A DNA stretch of 64,000 bases from Burkholderiaceae bacterium (GCA_024235995.1 JACKLI010000001.1:3596001-3660000), one strand, 5' to 3'; shown: positions 29,289 to 38,965, counted from the stretch's first letter. The notes: generated from the letters alone by a model not told the origin. Translations and numbers: made by a program.

Positions 29289-30457
29289 GCCCTTCCGATA
29301 CTCTCATTTCAGGAGCATCTGGCGCATATTCGATGCTGGCTGAAGGCTCATTCGATTCGGATTCCGGCGCCGGCGTGGCGCTGCGCGCGGCCCTGCGCCG
29401 TGCCACCGGCTTCAGCCTGGAGGTGGACGTGCGCCTGCCCGGCCAGGGCGTGAGCGCGATCTTCGGCCCCTCGGGCTGCGGCAAGACCACGCTGCTGCGC
29501 TGCGTCGCCGGCCTGACACGGCCGGCCAGCGGCTACGTCGCGGTGGGCGGCCAGGTGTGGCAGGACGACGCGGCCGGCGTCTGGCGGCCCACGCACCGCC
29601 GCCCGCTGGGCATGGTGTTCCAGGAGGCCAGCCTGTTCCCGCACCTGACGGTGCAGCGCAACCTGGACTTCGGCCGGCGCCGCGTGCCGGCCGCCGAGCG
29701 GCGCGTGTCGCTGGAGCAGGCCATCGAGCTGCTGGGCATCGGCCACCTGCTGGCGCGCCGGCCCGCCGGCCTGTCGGGCGGCGAGCGCCAGCGCGTGGCC
29801 ATCGCCCGCGCGCTGGCCACCAGCCCGCGCCTGTTGCTGATGGACGAGCCGCTGGCCTCGCTGGACGCCGCGCGCAAGGCCGAGCTGCTGCCCTGGTTCG
29901 AGCGGCTGGCGCGCGAGCTGCGCATCCCGGTGCTGTACGTCACCCACGCGCTGGACGAGGTGGCGCGCCTGGCCGACCACCTGCTGCTGCTGGAGGGCGG
30001 GCGCGTGCGCGCGCAGGGCCCGGCCCAAGCCCTGCTGGGGCAGCTGGACATCGCCCGCGCCCACGGCGACGCCGCCGGCGCCATCATCGACGGCCGCATC
30101 GGCGCCATCGACGGCACGCACCACCTGCTGCAACTGGACTTTGCCGGCGGCGCCATCCATTGCGTGCCGCCGCCGGGGTCGGCGCCGCGCGCCGTCGGCC
30201 AGCCGCTGCGCGTGCGGGTGCTGGCGCGCGACGTCAGCCTGGCCCTCACCCAGGCGCGCGACAGCAGCATCCTGAACGTGCTGCCCGCCACCGTGCAGGC
30301 CCTGGCCGACGACGGGCCGGCCCAGCTGCTGGTGGCGCTGGATCTGTCCGGCACGCGCCTGCTCGCGCGCATCACGCGCAAGTCGGCCGCGCAGCTGGGC
30401 CTGGGCCCCGGCCAGCGCGTGTTTGCGCAGATCAAGGGGGTGGCGGTGCTGGACTGA
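29285..30457 (+). CDS. modC: Molybdate ABC transporter ATP-binding protein with repeat-encoded N-terminal insert
   Basis: ATPase of 390 residues. Walker A is GPSGCGKTT (61-69), the Q-loop is MVFQEASLFPHLTV, the signature is LSGGERQRVAIARAL, and Walker B is LLMDEPLASLD. The C-terminal third has a Mop-like domain (RVRVLARDVSLALTQARDSSILNVLPATV), typical of ModC. Residues about 6-26 (TLISGASGAYSMLAEGSFDS) come from a copy of the 60-bp repeat, which explains the long, unusual N-terminus before the first strand. The start overlaps the modB stop. Confidence 0.92.
   Translation: MSPSDTLISGASGAYSMLAEGSFDSDSGAGVALRAALRRATGFSLEVDVRLPGQGVSAIFGPSGCGKTTLLRCVAGLTRPASGYVAVGGQVWQDDAAGVWRPTHRRPLGMVFQEASLFPHLTVQRNLDFGRRRVPAAERRVSLEQAIELLGIGHLLARRPAGLSGGERQRVAIARALATSPRLLLMDEPLASLDAARKAELLPWFERLARELRIPVLYVTHALDEVARLADHLLLLEGGRVRAQGPAQALLGQLDIARAHGDAAGAIIDGRIGAIDGTHHLLQLDFAGGAIHCVPPPGSAPRAVGQPLRVRVLARDVSLALTQARDSSILNVLPATVQALADDGPAQLLVALDLSGTRLLARITRKSAAQLGLGPGQRVFAQIKGVAVLD
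29301..29364 (+). repeat. 60-bp dispersed repeat, copy E (in the modC N-terminus)
   Basis: TTTCAGGAGCATCTGGCGCA, a loop, GATGCTGGCTGAAGGCTCA and an ATTCGATTCGGATT tail. It is inserted in frame just after the modC start codon. Confidence 0.6.
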
Positions 30458-30463
30458 GCCGGT

Positions 30464-30733
30464 CTAGTCCAGTGAAACGGTGAAATCGGCTGTGTGCTGC
30501 AGTTGCAGCGGTGCAGGACAAGGCGCGCGCCGCAGCCAAGGCTGGCTGCCTTGGCAAGGTGCGCAACGCCGGCATGCGCCTGCTGCAACTGCAGCCCTTC
30601 GGGTGAATGCCTGGCAGGGCCGCACTCGTCGTTACCGGGCTCGCCGGGTGTCCAACCCGGCTGCGCCCGACGCCTCGATTGCGGCCCTGCCAGGTATTCA
30701 CGCACAGCCGATTTCACCGTTTCACTGGACTAG
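30464..30733. mobile_element. 270-bp MITE-like element with 31-bp perfect inverted ends
   Basis: The ends at 30464-30494 and 30703-30733 are exact inverted copies over 31 bp (CTAGTCCAGTGAAACGGTGA and on). Inside are further inverted pairs: 13 bp at 30497-30509 with 30582-30594, and 20 bp with one mismatch at 30605-30624 with 30680-30699. A small hairpin, CCGGGT/ACCCGG, is at 30644-30660. No credible coding sequence is present and no target-site duplication is obvious. It occupies most of the 445-bp gap between modC and the TRAP genes; the rest (30734-30902) holds a TACAAT -10-like hexamer at 30794-30799 and a ribosome-binding site. Confidence 0.8.
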
Positions 30734-30902
30734 GCATCGCTCCCACCGCCTCACACCGGGTATACCTGCGTCCGGAGCGCGGGGGCAGCTATTTACAATC
30801 GGCAACCGCCGGCCTTTGGCCTGCACACGGTGGCGCCCGACCGGCCCACCCACGTGCCCAGCGCATGCCAACCGCTCGCGCGCCCCGTCCACGGAGATCC
30901 CG

Positions 30903-31514
30903 ATGCAAGCCCTGCTCAAACTGTCCCGAGCCATCGACCGGCTCAATGCCTTCGTCGGCCGATACGCCATCTGGCTGATCTTCGGCGCCACCGCCATCAG
31001 CGCGATCAACGCCGTCGTCCGCAAGCTCTTCGACTACAGCTCCAACGCCTACCTGGAGGTGCAGTGGTATTTGTTCGCCTGGTCGTTCCTGATCGCGGCC
31101 GGCTACACGCTGCTCAAGCGCGAGCACGTGCGCATCGACGTGCTCAACAGCCATTTCCCGAAGAAGCTGCAGGTCGCGGTCGAGATCCTCGGCCTGGTGT
31201 TCTTCCTCACGCCGCTGTGCCTGATGGTGCTGTACTTCACCATCCCGCTGACCCTGCAGATGTTCCAGACGGGCGAGATGTCGAGCAACCCCGGCGGCCT
31301 GATCCGCTGGCCGGTATGGCTGGCGCTGCCGCTGGGCTTCGCCCTGCTGCTGCTGCAGGGCTGGTCGGAGCTGATCAAGTGCATCGCGTTCCTCAAGGGT
31401 CTCGGGCCGGACCCGTCTGAAAAGGGCGGCGAAAAGACCGACGAGGAGGCGCTGATCGAAGCGCTGCGCCAGGAAACCGCCCGAGCCGCCGCCGCCCGCG
31501 CGCAGGCCCACTGA
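30903..31514 (+). CDS. TRAP transporter small permease
   Basis: Four-helix DctQ-type subunit of 203 residues, opening MQALLKLSRAIDRLNAFVGR. The segments EVQWYLFAWSFLIAAGYTLLKREHVRIDVL and WVWLALPLGF-like later helices match the keto-acid/large-ligand TRAP group, where a charged C-terminal tail (here TDEEALIEALRQETARAAAA) is common. GGAGAT precedes the ATG. The large permease starts 24 bp downstream. Confidence 0.87.
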   Translation: MQALLKLSRAIDRLNAFVGRYAIWLIFGATAISAINAVVRKLFDYSSNAYLEVQWYLFAWSFLIAAGYTLLKREHVRIDVLNSHFPKKLQVAVEILGLVFFLTPLCLMVLYFTIPLTLQMFQTGEMSSNPGGLIRWPVWLALPLGFALLLLQGWSELIKCIAFLKGLGPDPSEKGGEKTDEEALIEALRQETARAAAARAQAH

Positions 31515-31538
31515 ACGCTGCGCGAGAGCACCCACACC

Positions 31539-33371
31539 ATGGCATTCATCGCATCCAACTTCGCCCCCATCATGTTCGTGGGGCTGATCCTCTTTCTGCT
31601 CCTGGGCTTTCCCGTCGCCTTCTCGCTCGGCGCGGCCGGCATGTTCTTCGGCCTGCTCGGGGTGTACCTGGACATCTTCCCGTCGGCCATCCTCAGCGTG
31701 CTGCCGCTGCGCCTGATCGGCATCATGGCCAACGAGACGCTGCTGGCCGTGCCCTTCTTCACCCTGATGGGCCTGATCCTGGAGCGCAGCGGCATGGCCG
31801 AGGACCTGCTCGAATCGATCGGCCAGGTGTTCGGCCCGCTGCGCGGCGGCCTGGCGCTGGCGGTGGTGCTGGTCGGCGCCATGCTGGCGGCCACCACCGG
31901 CGTAGTCGCGGCCTCGGTGATCTCGATGGGCCTGATCTCCATGCCCATCATGCTGCGCTACGGCTACAGCCGCAGCCTGGCCAGCGGCGTGATCGCGGCC
32001 TCGGGCACGCTGGCGCAGATCATCCCGCCGTCCCTCGTGCTGATCGTGCTGGCCGACCAGATGGGCAAGAGCGTGGGCGACATGTACAAGGGCGCGTTCA
32101 TCCCGGGTTTCACGCTCATGGGGCTGTACATCCTGTTCGTCTTCGCCCTGGCCATCTTCCGGCCCAAGATGGTGCCAGCGCTGCCGCCCGAGGCGCGCAC
32201 CTTCCGCGAGCCCAGCGGCCGCTCCGGCTACCTCTCGCTCACGCTGCTGGCGCTGCTGTCCACCGCGGTCGCCGTGCTCCTGGGCAAGAACATGGCGGCC
32301 ATCCACACCTGGTGGCAGGGCGAGCTGGTGGAGTTCGTGCCGACCGACGAGAAGATCGTCGTCGCCATGTGCGGCGGCAGCTTCTTCGCCTGGCTGATCG
32401 CCGTCGCCAACCGCGTCACGCACCTGGGGCTGCTGTCCAAGCTGGCCGAGCGCGTGACCTTCGTGCTGATCCCGCCGCTGCTGCTGATCTTCCTGGTGCT
32501 GGGCACCATCTTCCTGGGCGTGGCCACGCCGACCGAGGGCGGTGCCATGGGCGCCATGGGCGCGCTCATCATGGCGGTGATGCGCAAGCGCCTGAGCTGG
32601 GCGCTGCTGCGCCAGGCGCTGGACACGACGACCAAGCTCGCCTCGTTCGTCATGTTCATCCTGATCGGCGCCACCGTGTTCAGCATGGTGTTCCAGGCCG
32701 CCGATGGGCCGGTCTGGGTCGAGCACCTGCTGGCCAAGCTGCCGGGCGGGCAACTGGGCTTCCTGATCTTCGTGAACGTGCTGGTGTTCTTCCTGGCGTT
32801 CTTCCTCGACTTCTTCGAGCTTTCGTTCATCGTGGTGCCGGTGCTGGCGCCGATCGCCGACAAGATGGGGATCGACCTGATCTGGTTCGGCGTGCTGCTG
32901 GCGGTGAACATGCAGACCTCGTTCCTGCACCCGCCGTTCGGCTTCGCCCTGTTCTACCTGCGCTCGGTCGCGCCCGAGAAGCCCTACGTGGACAGCCACA
33001 CCGGCAAGACCATGGAGCCGGTCACCACCATGCAGATCTACAAGGGCGCCATTCCCTTCCTGCTGCTGCAGCTGTCGATGGTGGCCATCCTGATCGCCTT
33101 CCCCGCGCTGGTGACGGGCGGCCTGGACAAGCAGGCCAAGGTGGACATGAAGGCGGTGGGCGAGCAGATGCTGCACGACCTGGACCAGAACACCGGCTCG
33201 GACTTCAACAGCGCGCCGGCGCTGCCCGGCAGCGGCAGCGACGCGGGCCAGGGCAGCCAGGCTCCGGCCAATGGCAGCGGCCTGCCGGGCGCCGGCGACG
33301 AGCACTCGGGCCCGGCCGGCGGCGAGGCCCCGGACCCGATGAAGGCCATCCAGGACGCGATCGGCAAGTAG
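31539..33371 (+). CDS. TRAP transporter large permease with long low-complexity tail
   Basis: Large membrane subunit of 610 residues, well above the usual ~430. The core shows ANETLLAVPFFTLMGLILER, VGAMLAATTGVVAASVISMG, ASGTLAQIIPPSLVLIVLAD and MQTSFLHPPFGFALFYLRSV. Extra length comes from a central insert (about residues 215-310) and a hydrophilic C-terminal tail of about 70 residues rich in Gly, Ser, Pro and Asn (from MLHDLDQNTGSDFNSAPALP on). Large permeases of the TakP-like group have similar inserts. Its receptor is encoded convergently just downstream. Confidence 0.87.
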   Translation: MAFIASNFAPIMFVGLILFLLLGFPVAFSLGAAGMFFGLLGVYLDIFPSAILSVLPLRLIGIMANETLLAVPFFTLMGLILERSGMAEDLLESIGQVFGPLRGGLALAVVLVGAMLAATTGVVAASVISMGLISMPIMLRYGYSRSLASGVIAASGTLAQIIPPSLVLIVLADQMGKSVGDMYKGAFIPGFTLMGLYILFVFALAIFRPKMVPALPPEARTFREPSGRSGYLSLTLLALLSTAVAVLLGKNMAAIHTWWQGELVEFVPTDEKIVVAMCGGSFFAWLIAVANRVTHLGLLSKLAERVTFVLIPPLLLIFLVLGTIFLGVATPTEGGAMGAMGALIMAVMRKRLSWALLRQALDTTTKLASFVMFILIGATVFSMVFQAADGPVWVEHLLAKLPGGQLGFLIFVNVLVFFLAFFLDFFELSFIVVPVLAPIADKMGIDLIWFGVLLAVNMQTSFLHPPFGFALFYLRSVAPEKPYVDSHTGKTMEPVTTMQIYKGAIPFLLLQLSMVAILIAFPALVTGGLDKQAKVDMKAVGEQMLHDLDQNTGSDFNSAPALPGSGSDAGQGSQAPANGSGLPGAGDEHSGPAGGEAPDPMKAIQDAIGK

Positions 33372-33389
33372 CGCCGCCGGCGCGGACGC

Positions 33390-33420
33390 AAAAAAACCGC
33401 GGCCATGGCCGCGGTTTTTC
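33390..33420. terminator. Bidirectional rho-independent terminator
   Basis: A perfect 28-bp palindrome at 33392-33419: AAAAACCGCGGCCA followed by its complement ending GCGGTTTTT. It has A/T runs on both sides, so it can stop the TRAP permease transcript and also leftward transcription from the convergent receptor gene. Confidence 0.9.
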
Positions 33421-33531
33421 GTGGGCAACACCTTCTCAGTTTTTCACGACGCATCGCGTAACCCGCGACGCCTCAATCTGGCACAGCCCAAACCAAGGTC
33501 ACCGCGCAAGGGCCGCCCCGCAGCGCTGGTG

Positions 33532-33590
33532 GCGTCCCCCTTCCCACGCGCAGCGTGAGAGAAGGGGGAAGACGCGAAGCGGCTCAGGGG
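33532..33590. repeat. Hairpin repeat between convergent TRAP genes
   Basis: CCCCCTTC near 33537 pairs with GAAGGGGG near 33562 around an ACGCGCAGCGTGAG loop, followed by GAAGACGCGAAGCGGCTCAG. This resembles the extragenic CCCTTC/GAAGGG hairpins of many betaproteobacteria. Confidence 0.5.
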
Positions 33591-33597
33591 GTTGTAC

Positions 33598-34680
33598 TCA
33601 AATCTTGAGAGAGGCCATGTCCTGCGTGAACACCAGCTCGGAGATGCGGTTCCAGAGGATCTGGTCGCGCTGGAAGGCGCGCAGGTCGTCGAAGATCTTC
33701 TTGAACTGCGGGTCCTTGGCGCTGTGCTCGGCGTAGACCTCCTGCGCGGCGTTGAAGCCAGCCTGCACGATCTCCTTGTTGAAGCGCTTGAGCTGGGTGC
33801 CGCTGGCCACCAGGCGCTTGAGCGAGATCGGGTTCAGGTACAGGTACTTGGACGTGCCGTCGTTGTACGCCGTGTCCATGGCGGCTTTCACGATCGCCTT
33901 GTACTCAGGCGAGAGCTTGGCGTAGGCCTTGTTGTTGATGAAGAACTCCAGGTCGGCGCCGCCTTCCCACCAGCCGCCGTAGTAGTAGTACTTGGCGACC
34001 TTGTTCCAGCCCATCTTCTCGTCGTCGTAGGGGCCGACGAACTCGGCCGCGTCCAGCGTGCCCTTCTCCAGCGCCTGGTACACGTCGCCGCCCGGCATGT
34101 TCTGCGCCACCACGCCGAGCTTGGCCATGGACTCGCCGAACACGCCGCCGCCCAGGCGCATCTTCAAGCCCTTGAAGTCCTCGGGCTTGTTCATCTCCTT
34201 GCGGTACCAGCCGCCCATCTGGGTGCCGGTGTTGAGCGCGCTGCGGGCGTGGAAGTTGTACTTGGCAAACAGCTCGTCGAGCAGCTTGTGGCCGTTGCCG
34301 TGCAGCTTCCAGGCCTGGTTCTGCTGGGCGGTGAAGCCGAACGGAATGGCGCAGCTGAAGGCGAACGACGGGTCCTTGCCGGTGAAGTAGTAGGCGGCGG
34401 TCTCGCCCATTTCGATGGAGTCGTCGGCCAGCGCATCGACGATGCCGAAGGCCGGGATCAGCTCGCCGGCGGCGTGCACCGAGACCTCGAACTTGCCACC
34501 CGACAGCGCCTTGACGGTCTCGGAAAACTTGACCGCGCAGCCGTGCAGCGTCTCCAGCGCCTTGGGAAAGCTCGTGGCCAGGCGCCAGCGCACGGTTTGC
34601 TGTGCGTGTACCGCGGGGGCAACCCCTGCGGCCAGCACGCCAGCGATGCCGGCGTTTTTGATCAGGGAACGACGATCCAT
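33598..34680 (-). CDS. TRAP transporter substrate-binding protein, TakP-like, Tat-type signal
   Basis: Periplasmic receptor of 360 residues. The N-terminus MDRRSLIKNAGIAGVLAAGV looks like a twin-arginine signal (DRRSLIK). The mature protein begins QQTVRWRLATSFPKALETLHG, and WRL-TSFPK plus GWYRKEMNKPEDFKGLKMRLGGG are typical of the TakP/keto-acid or lactate group of TRAP receptors. It converges on its presumed permease genes, which is less common than a single operon. GAGAGAAAC upstream serves as ribosome-binding site. Confidence 0.87.
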   Translation of the reverse strand: MDRRSLIKNAGIAGVLAAGVAPAVHAQQTVRWRLATSFPKALETLHGCAVKFSETVKALSGGKFEVSVHAAGELIPAFGIVDALADDSIEMGETAAYYFTGKDPSFAFSCAIPFGFTAQQNQAWKLHGNGHKLLDELFAKYNFHARSALNTGTQMGGWYRKEMNKPEDFKGLKMRLGGGVFGESMAKLGVVAQNMPGGDVYQALEKGTLDAAEFVGPYDDEKMGWNKVAKYYYYGGWWEGGADLEFFINNKAYAKLSPEYKAIVKAAMDTAYNDGTSKYLYLNPISLKRLVASGTQLKRFNKEIVQAGFNAAQEVYAEHSAKDPQFKKIFDDLRAFQRDQILWNRISELVFTQDMASLKI

Positions 34681-34793
34681 AGGTTTCTCTCCTGGTTGAT
34701 GGGTGCGGAAATCCGCGGGGGAAGCTTGAGTGTATTCATATGTGACCCTGGCGCACCGGGGACTATCCCCAGCGGCGGCATGGGATCAATAAC

Positions 34794-36710
34794 TCAGTTC
34801 TGCCCGGCCACCGCGCGCAACTCGCCCGCGGCGCCCACCAGCGCGCCGAAGCGGCGGCGGATGGCATTCTCGATGCCGGTGGCGTCCAGCCCCTCCAGCG
34901 CCAGCAGGCGCGCCGGGTCGCCGTGCTCGATGAAGCGGTCGGGCAGGCCCAGCTGCAGCAGCGGCTTGACCACGCCGGCGGCGGCCAGCGCCTCGGCCAC
35001 GGCGCTGCCGGCGCCGCCCATGATGGCACCGTCTTCCACCGTCACCAGGGCCTCGTGGCCGGCGGCCGCCTGCCGCAGCAGTTCAAGGTCGAGCGGCTTG
35101 GCCCAACGCATGTTGACGACGGTGGCGTTCAGCCGCTCGGCCGCTTCCAGGGCCGGATACAGCAGGGTGCCGAAGGCCAGGATGGCGACGCGCTGCCCGG
35201 CGCGGCGCAGCTCGCCCTTGCCCAAGGGCAGGCTGCTCAAGTCGGCCAGGGGCGCCACCCCCACGCCGGCGCCGCGCGGGTAGCGCACGGCGACCGGGTG
35301 GTCCTGCTCGAAGGCGGTGCTCAGCAGCTGGCGGCATTCGCGCTCGTCGGCCGGGCAGGCCACGCTGACGTTGGGAATGCAGCGCAGAAAGGCGATGTCG
35401 TAGTTGCCCGCGTGCGTGGCGCCGTCGGCGCCAACCAGGCCGGCGCGGTCGAGCGCGAAGACGACCGGCAGGTTCTGGATCGCCACGTCGTGGATGAGCT
35501 GGTCGTAGCCGCGCTGCAAAAAGGTGGAGTAGATGGCCACCACGGGCTTGAGCCCCTCGCAGGCCAGGCCGGCGGCAAAGGTGACGGCGTGCTGCTCGGC
35601 GATGCCGACGTCGTAGTAGCGCTCGGGAAAGCGCTTGTGAAACTCCACCAGGCCCGAACCCTCGCGCATGGCCGGCGTGATGCCCACCAGGCGCGCGTCG
35701 TGCGCGGCCATGTCGCACAGCCACTGGCCGAACACCTGGGTGAAGCTCTGCTTGGCGGGCTTGGCCGGAGGCACCAGGCCCACGGCCGGGTCGAACTTGC
35801 CGGGGCCGTGGTAGGCCACCGGGTCGGCCTCGGCCAGCTTGTAGCCCTGGCCCTTCCGGGTGACCACGTGCAGGAACTGCGGGCCGGCCTTGGCGGCCAT
35901 CAGGCCGCGGATGTTCTCCAGCGTGGGGATCAGCGCGTCCAGGTCGTGCCCGTCGATGGGGCCGATGTAGTTGAAGCCGAACTTCTCGAACAAGGTGGCC
36001 GGCACCACCATGCCCTTGGCCTGCTGCTCCAGCCGCTTGGCCAGCTCGAACAGCGGCGGCACCGGCCCCAGCACGGTCTTGCCGACGTTCTTGGCCGCGG
36101 CGTAGAAGTTGCCGCTCATCAGCTGCGCCAGGTAGCGGTTGAGCGCGCCCACCGGCGGGCTGATGGACATATCGTTGTCGTTGAGCACCACCAGCAGGCG
36201 CGCGTCGCGCTCGACGCCGGCGTTGTTGAGCGCCTCGAAGGCCATGCCCGCCGTCATGGCGCCGTCGCCGATGATGGCCACGGCCTTGCGGTCCTCGCCC
36301 TTTTGCCGCGCCGCCAGCGCCATGCCCAGCGCGGCCGAGATGCTGGTGGACGAGTGCGCGGTGCCGAAGGTGTCGTACGCACTCTCGTCGCGGCGCGGAA
36401 AGCCCGACATGCCGCCCAGCTGGCGCAGCGTGGGCATGCGCTCACGCCGGCCGGTGAGGATCTTGTGCGGATAGGTCTGGTGGCCCACGTCCCACACCAG
36501 CCGGTCGTGCGGGGTGTTGAAGACGGTGTGCAGCGCGATCGTCAGCTCGACGGTGCCCAGGTTGGAGCTGAGGTGCCCGCCGGTGCGTGCCACGTTGGTG
36601 AGCACGCACTCGCGCAACTCGTCGGCCAGCCGCTTGAGCTGGGCGCGCGGCAGGCGCCGCAGCGCGGCCGGGTCGTCGATGGTGTCGAGCAGGGGAAAGT
36701 CGCTGGCCAT
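34794..36710 (-). CDS. dxs: 1-deoxy-D-xylulose-5-phosphate synthase
   Basis: First enzyme of the MEP isoprenoid pathway; it joins pyruvate and glyceraldehyde-3-phosphate using thiamine diphosphate. The 638-residue length is normal. Landmarks are GHLSSNLGTVELTIALH, VWDVGHQTYPHKILTGR, the cofactor motif GDG at 148-150 (IIGDGAMTAGMAFEALNN), LNDNDMSISPPVGAL, and in the pyrimidine domain DVGIAEQHAVTFAAG and DRAGLVGADGATHAG. It starts 2 bp after the ispA stop, forming an xseB-ispA-dxs operon. Confidence 0.96.
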   Translation of the reverse strand: MASDFPLLDTIDDPAALRRLPRAQLKRLADELRECVLTNVARTGGHLSSNLGTVELTIALHTVFNTPHDRLVWDVGHQTYPHKILTGRRERMPTLRQLGGMSGFPRRDESAYDTFGTAHSSTSISAALGMALAARQKGEDRKAVAIIGDGAMTAGMAFEALNNAGVERDARLLVVLNDNDMSISPPVGALNRYLAQLMSGNFYAAAKNVGKTVLGPVPPLFELAKRLEQQAKGMVVPATLFEKFGFNYIGPIDGHDLDALIPTLENIRGLMAAKAGPQFLHVVTRKGQGYKLAEADPVAYHGPGKFDPAVGLVPPAKPAKQSFTQVFGQWLCDMAAHDARLVGITPAMREGSGLVEFHKRFPERYYDVGIAEQHAVTFAAGLACEGLKPVVAIYSTFLQRGYDQLIHDVAIQNLPVVFALDRAGLVGADGATHAGNYDIAFLRCIPNVSVACPADERECRQLLSTAFEQDHPVAVRYPRGAGVGVAPLADLSSLPLGKGELRRAGQRVAILAFGTLLYPALEAAERLNATVVNMRWAKPLDLELLRQAAAGHEALVTVEDGAIMGGAGSAVAEALAAAGVVKPLLQLGLPDRFIEHGDPARLLALEGLDATGIENAIRRRFGALVGAAGELRAVAGQN

Positions 36711-36712
36711 GG

Positions 36713-37609
36713 TCAATGCGTGCGTTGCACCACCTGGTCGGCCAGCGCGCGCAGGGCGGCGACGTCGGGCAGGCCACAGGCGCCGAGCGCGTCGTGGGCC
36801 TGCGCGCGCAGGCGCTCGGCCAGCGCCCGCGCCGGCGCCAGGCCCAGCAGGGATACGTAGGTGGGTTTGTCGGCCTGGGCGTCCTTGCCGGCGGTCTTGC
36901 CCAGGGCGGCGGAATCGGCGGTCACGTCCAGGATGTCGTCGACCACCTGGAACGCCAGGCCCAGCGCCGCGCCATAGTCGCCCAGCGCGGCCTGGGCACG
37001 GCCGCCCAGGGCTTGCGGCGCGCAGGCGGCGCCCATGGCCACGCTGGCCTGCAGCAGCGCGCCGGTCTTGAGCTGGTGCATGTGGCGCAGCTCGGATTCG
37101 GTCAACGGCTTGCCGACGCTGGCCAGGTCGATCGCCTGCCCGCCGGCCATGCCCTGCGCGCCCGAGGCCCGCGCCAGCAGGCGCGCCAGGCTGGCCTGCA
37201 TGGCGGCCGGCACGGCCGGCCCCTCGGGCAGCAGGCATTCGAAGGCCAGCGCCTGCAGCGCGTCGCCGGCCAGCAGCGCCTGGGCTTCGCCGAACTTGAC
37301 GTGCACCGTGGGCTTGCCCCGGCGCAGCACGTCGTCGTCCATGCAGGGCAGGTCGTCGTGCACCAGCGAATAGGCGTGGATCAGCTCCACCGCGCAGGCG
37401 GCGCGCAGGGCCGCGTCCGGGTTGCCATGCACCGCCTCGCTGGCGGCCAGCACCAGCAGCGCGCGCAGGCGCTTGCCACCACCCAGCACGGCGTAGCGCA
37501 TGGCCGCGCCCAGGCCGGCCGGCGCGTCGGGCGGCACCCAGTCGGCCAGCGCGGCCTCGACGCGTTGCCGCCGGGCCTGCGCCCAGGCTGAAAAATCCAG
37601 CACCGCCAT
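36713..37609 (-). CDS. ispA: Farnesyl diphosphate synthase
   Basis: Short-chain trans-prenyl diphosphate synthase of 298 residues that makes FPP, the substrate for HpnD and CtaB elsewhere in this window. The first Asp-rich motif is LVHDDLPCMDDD (residues 83-93) and the second is FQVVDDILDVTADS. GGGKRLRALLVL is the substrate-binding segment. ATG 37609 gives the usual 'DFSAW' start; ATG 37618 would overlap xseB by 8 bp. It lies between xseB and dxs. Confidence 0.94.
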   Translation of the reverse strand: MAVLDFSAWAQARRQRVEAALADWVPPDAPAGLGAAMRYAVLGGGKRLRALLVLAASEAVHGNPDAALRAACAVELIHAYSLVHDDLPCMDDDVLRRGKPTVHVKFGEAQALLAGDALQALAFECLLPEGPAVPAAMQASLARLLARASGAQGMAGGQAIDLASVGKPLTESELRHMHQLKTGALLQASVAMGAACAPQALGGRAQAALGDYGAALGLAFQVVDDILDVTADSAALGKTAGKDAQADKPTYVSLLGLAPARALAERLRAQAHDALGACGLPDVAALRALADQVVQRTH

Positions 37610-37610
37610 G

Positions 37611-37847
37611 TCAGGCATCGAGCCCATGCACGGCGCCCTGCTCGTCCAGCACCTTGACCTGCTCCTCCAGCGCCTGCAGGCGCTCGCGGCAGTAGCGCAG
37701 CAGCTCGGCGCCGCGCTGGTACTGGCCCAGCAGGTCCTCCAGCGGCAGCTGGCCGGATTCCAGTTGCGCCAGCAGCTGCTCGAGCTGCTGCACGGCGTCG
37801 CCGTAGCTGGCGGGGGCGGCGGAAATCGGTGGGGGTTTCTTGGTCAT
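37611..37847 (-). CDS. xseB: Exodeoxyribonuclease VII small subunit
   Basis: A 78-residue, mostly helical protein. The core SYGDAVQQLEQLLAQLESGQ followed by LPLEDLLGQYQRGAELLRYC is the XseB signature. With XseA it forms the single-strand-specific exonuclease VII; xseA is not in the window. Its stop is 1 bp from the ispA start, the common xseB-ispA-dxs arrangement. Confidence 0.93.
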   Translation of the reverse strand: MTKKPPPISAAPASYGDAVQQLEQLLAQLESGQLPLEDLLGQYQRGAELLRYCRERLQALEEQVKVLDEQGAVHGLDA

Positions 37848-37935
37848 GGCAGGCGAAGGGCATTATTTTAGGCGGTGGCCCTCGATCCCGCCCGGCGCGG
37901 CCGCATGGACGGAACTATGGACGGGGCACCCGGTC

Positions 37936-37965
37936 TTAGCACTCAACTCAAGCGAGTGCTAAAAT
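37936..37965 (+). promoter_or_regulatory. CIRCE element overlapping the rpoH promoter
   Basis: TTAGCACTC at 37936-37944, nine bases, then GAGTGCTAA at 37954-37962 is an exact CIRCE palindrome, the binding site of the heat-shock repressor HrcA. A TTAGCA -35-like hexamer (37936-37941) and a TAAAAT -10-like hexamer (37960-37965) are 18 bp apart, so bound HrcA would cover the promoter. The rpoH ATG is 29 bp further on. Confidence 0.93.
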
Positions 37966-37994
37966 TCCCAACTGGGATGAAAGGACATTCAAGG

Positions 37995-38939
<945 letters not shown>

Positions 38940-38965
38940 ATCTCGCCCGGTCGCCCAGACCCGCA

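Noticed and set aside
30432..30978. Small proteins within the 270-bp inverted-repeat element
   Set aside because: Open frames on both strands follow from the inverted structure; none has a ribosome-binding site or a recognisable domain.
30789..33431. Minus-strand 880-codon open frame opposite the TRAP genes
   Set aside because: Low-complexity His/Gln/Arg sequence with no domain; the plus-strand TRAP subunits are unmistakable.
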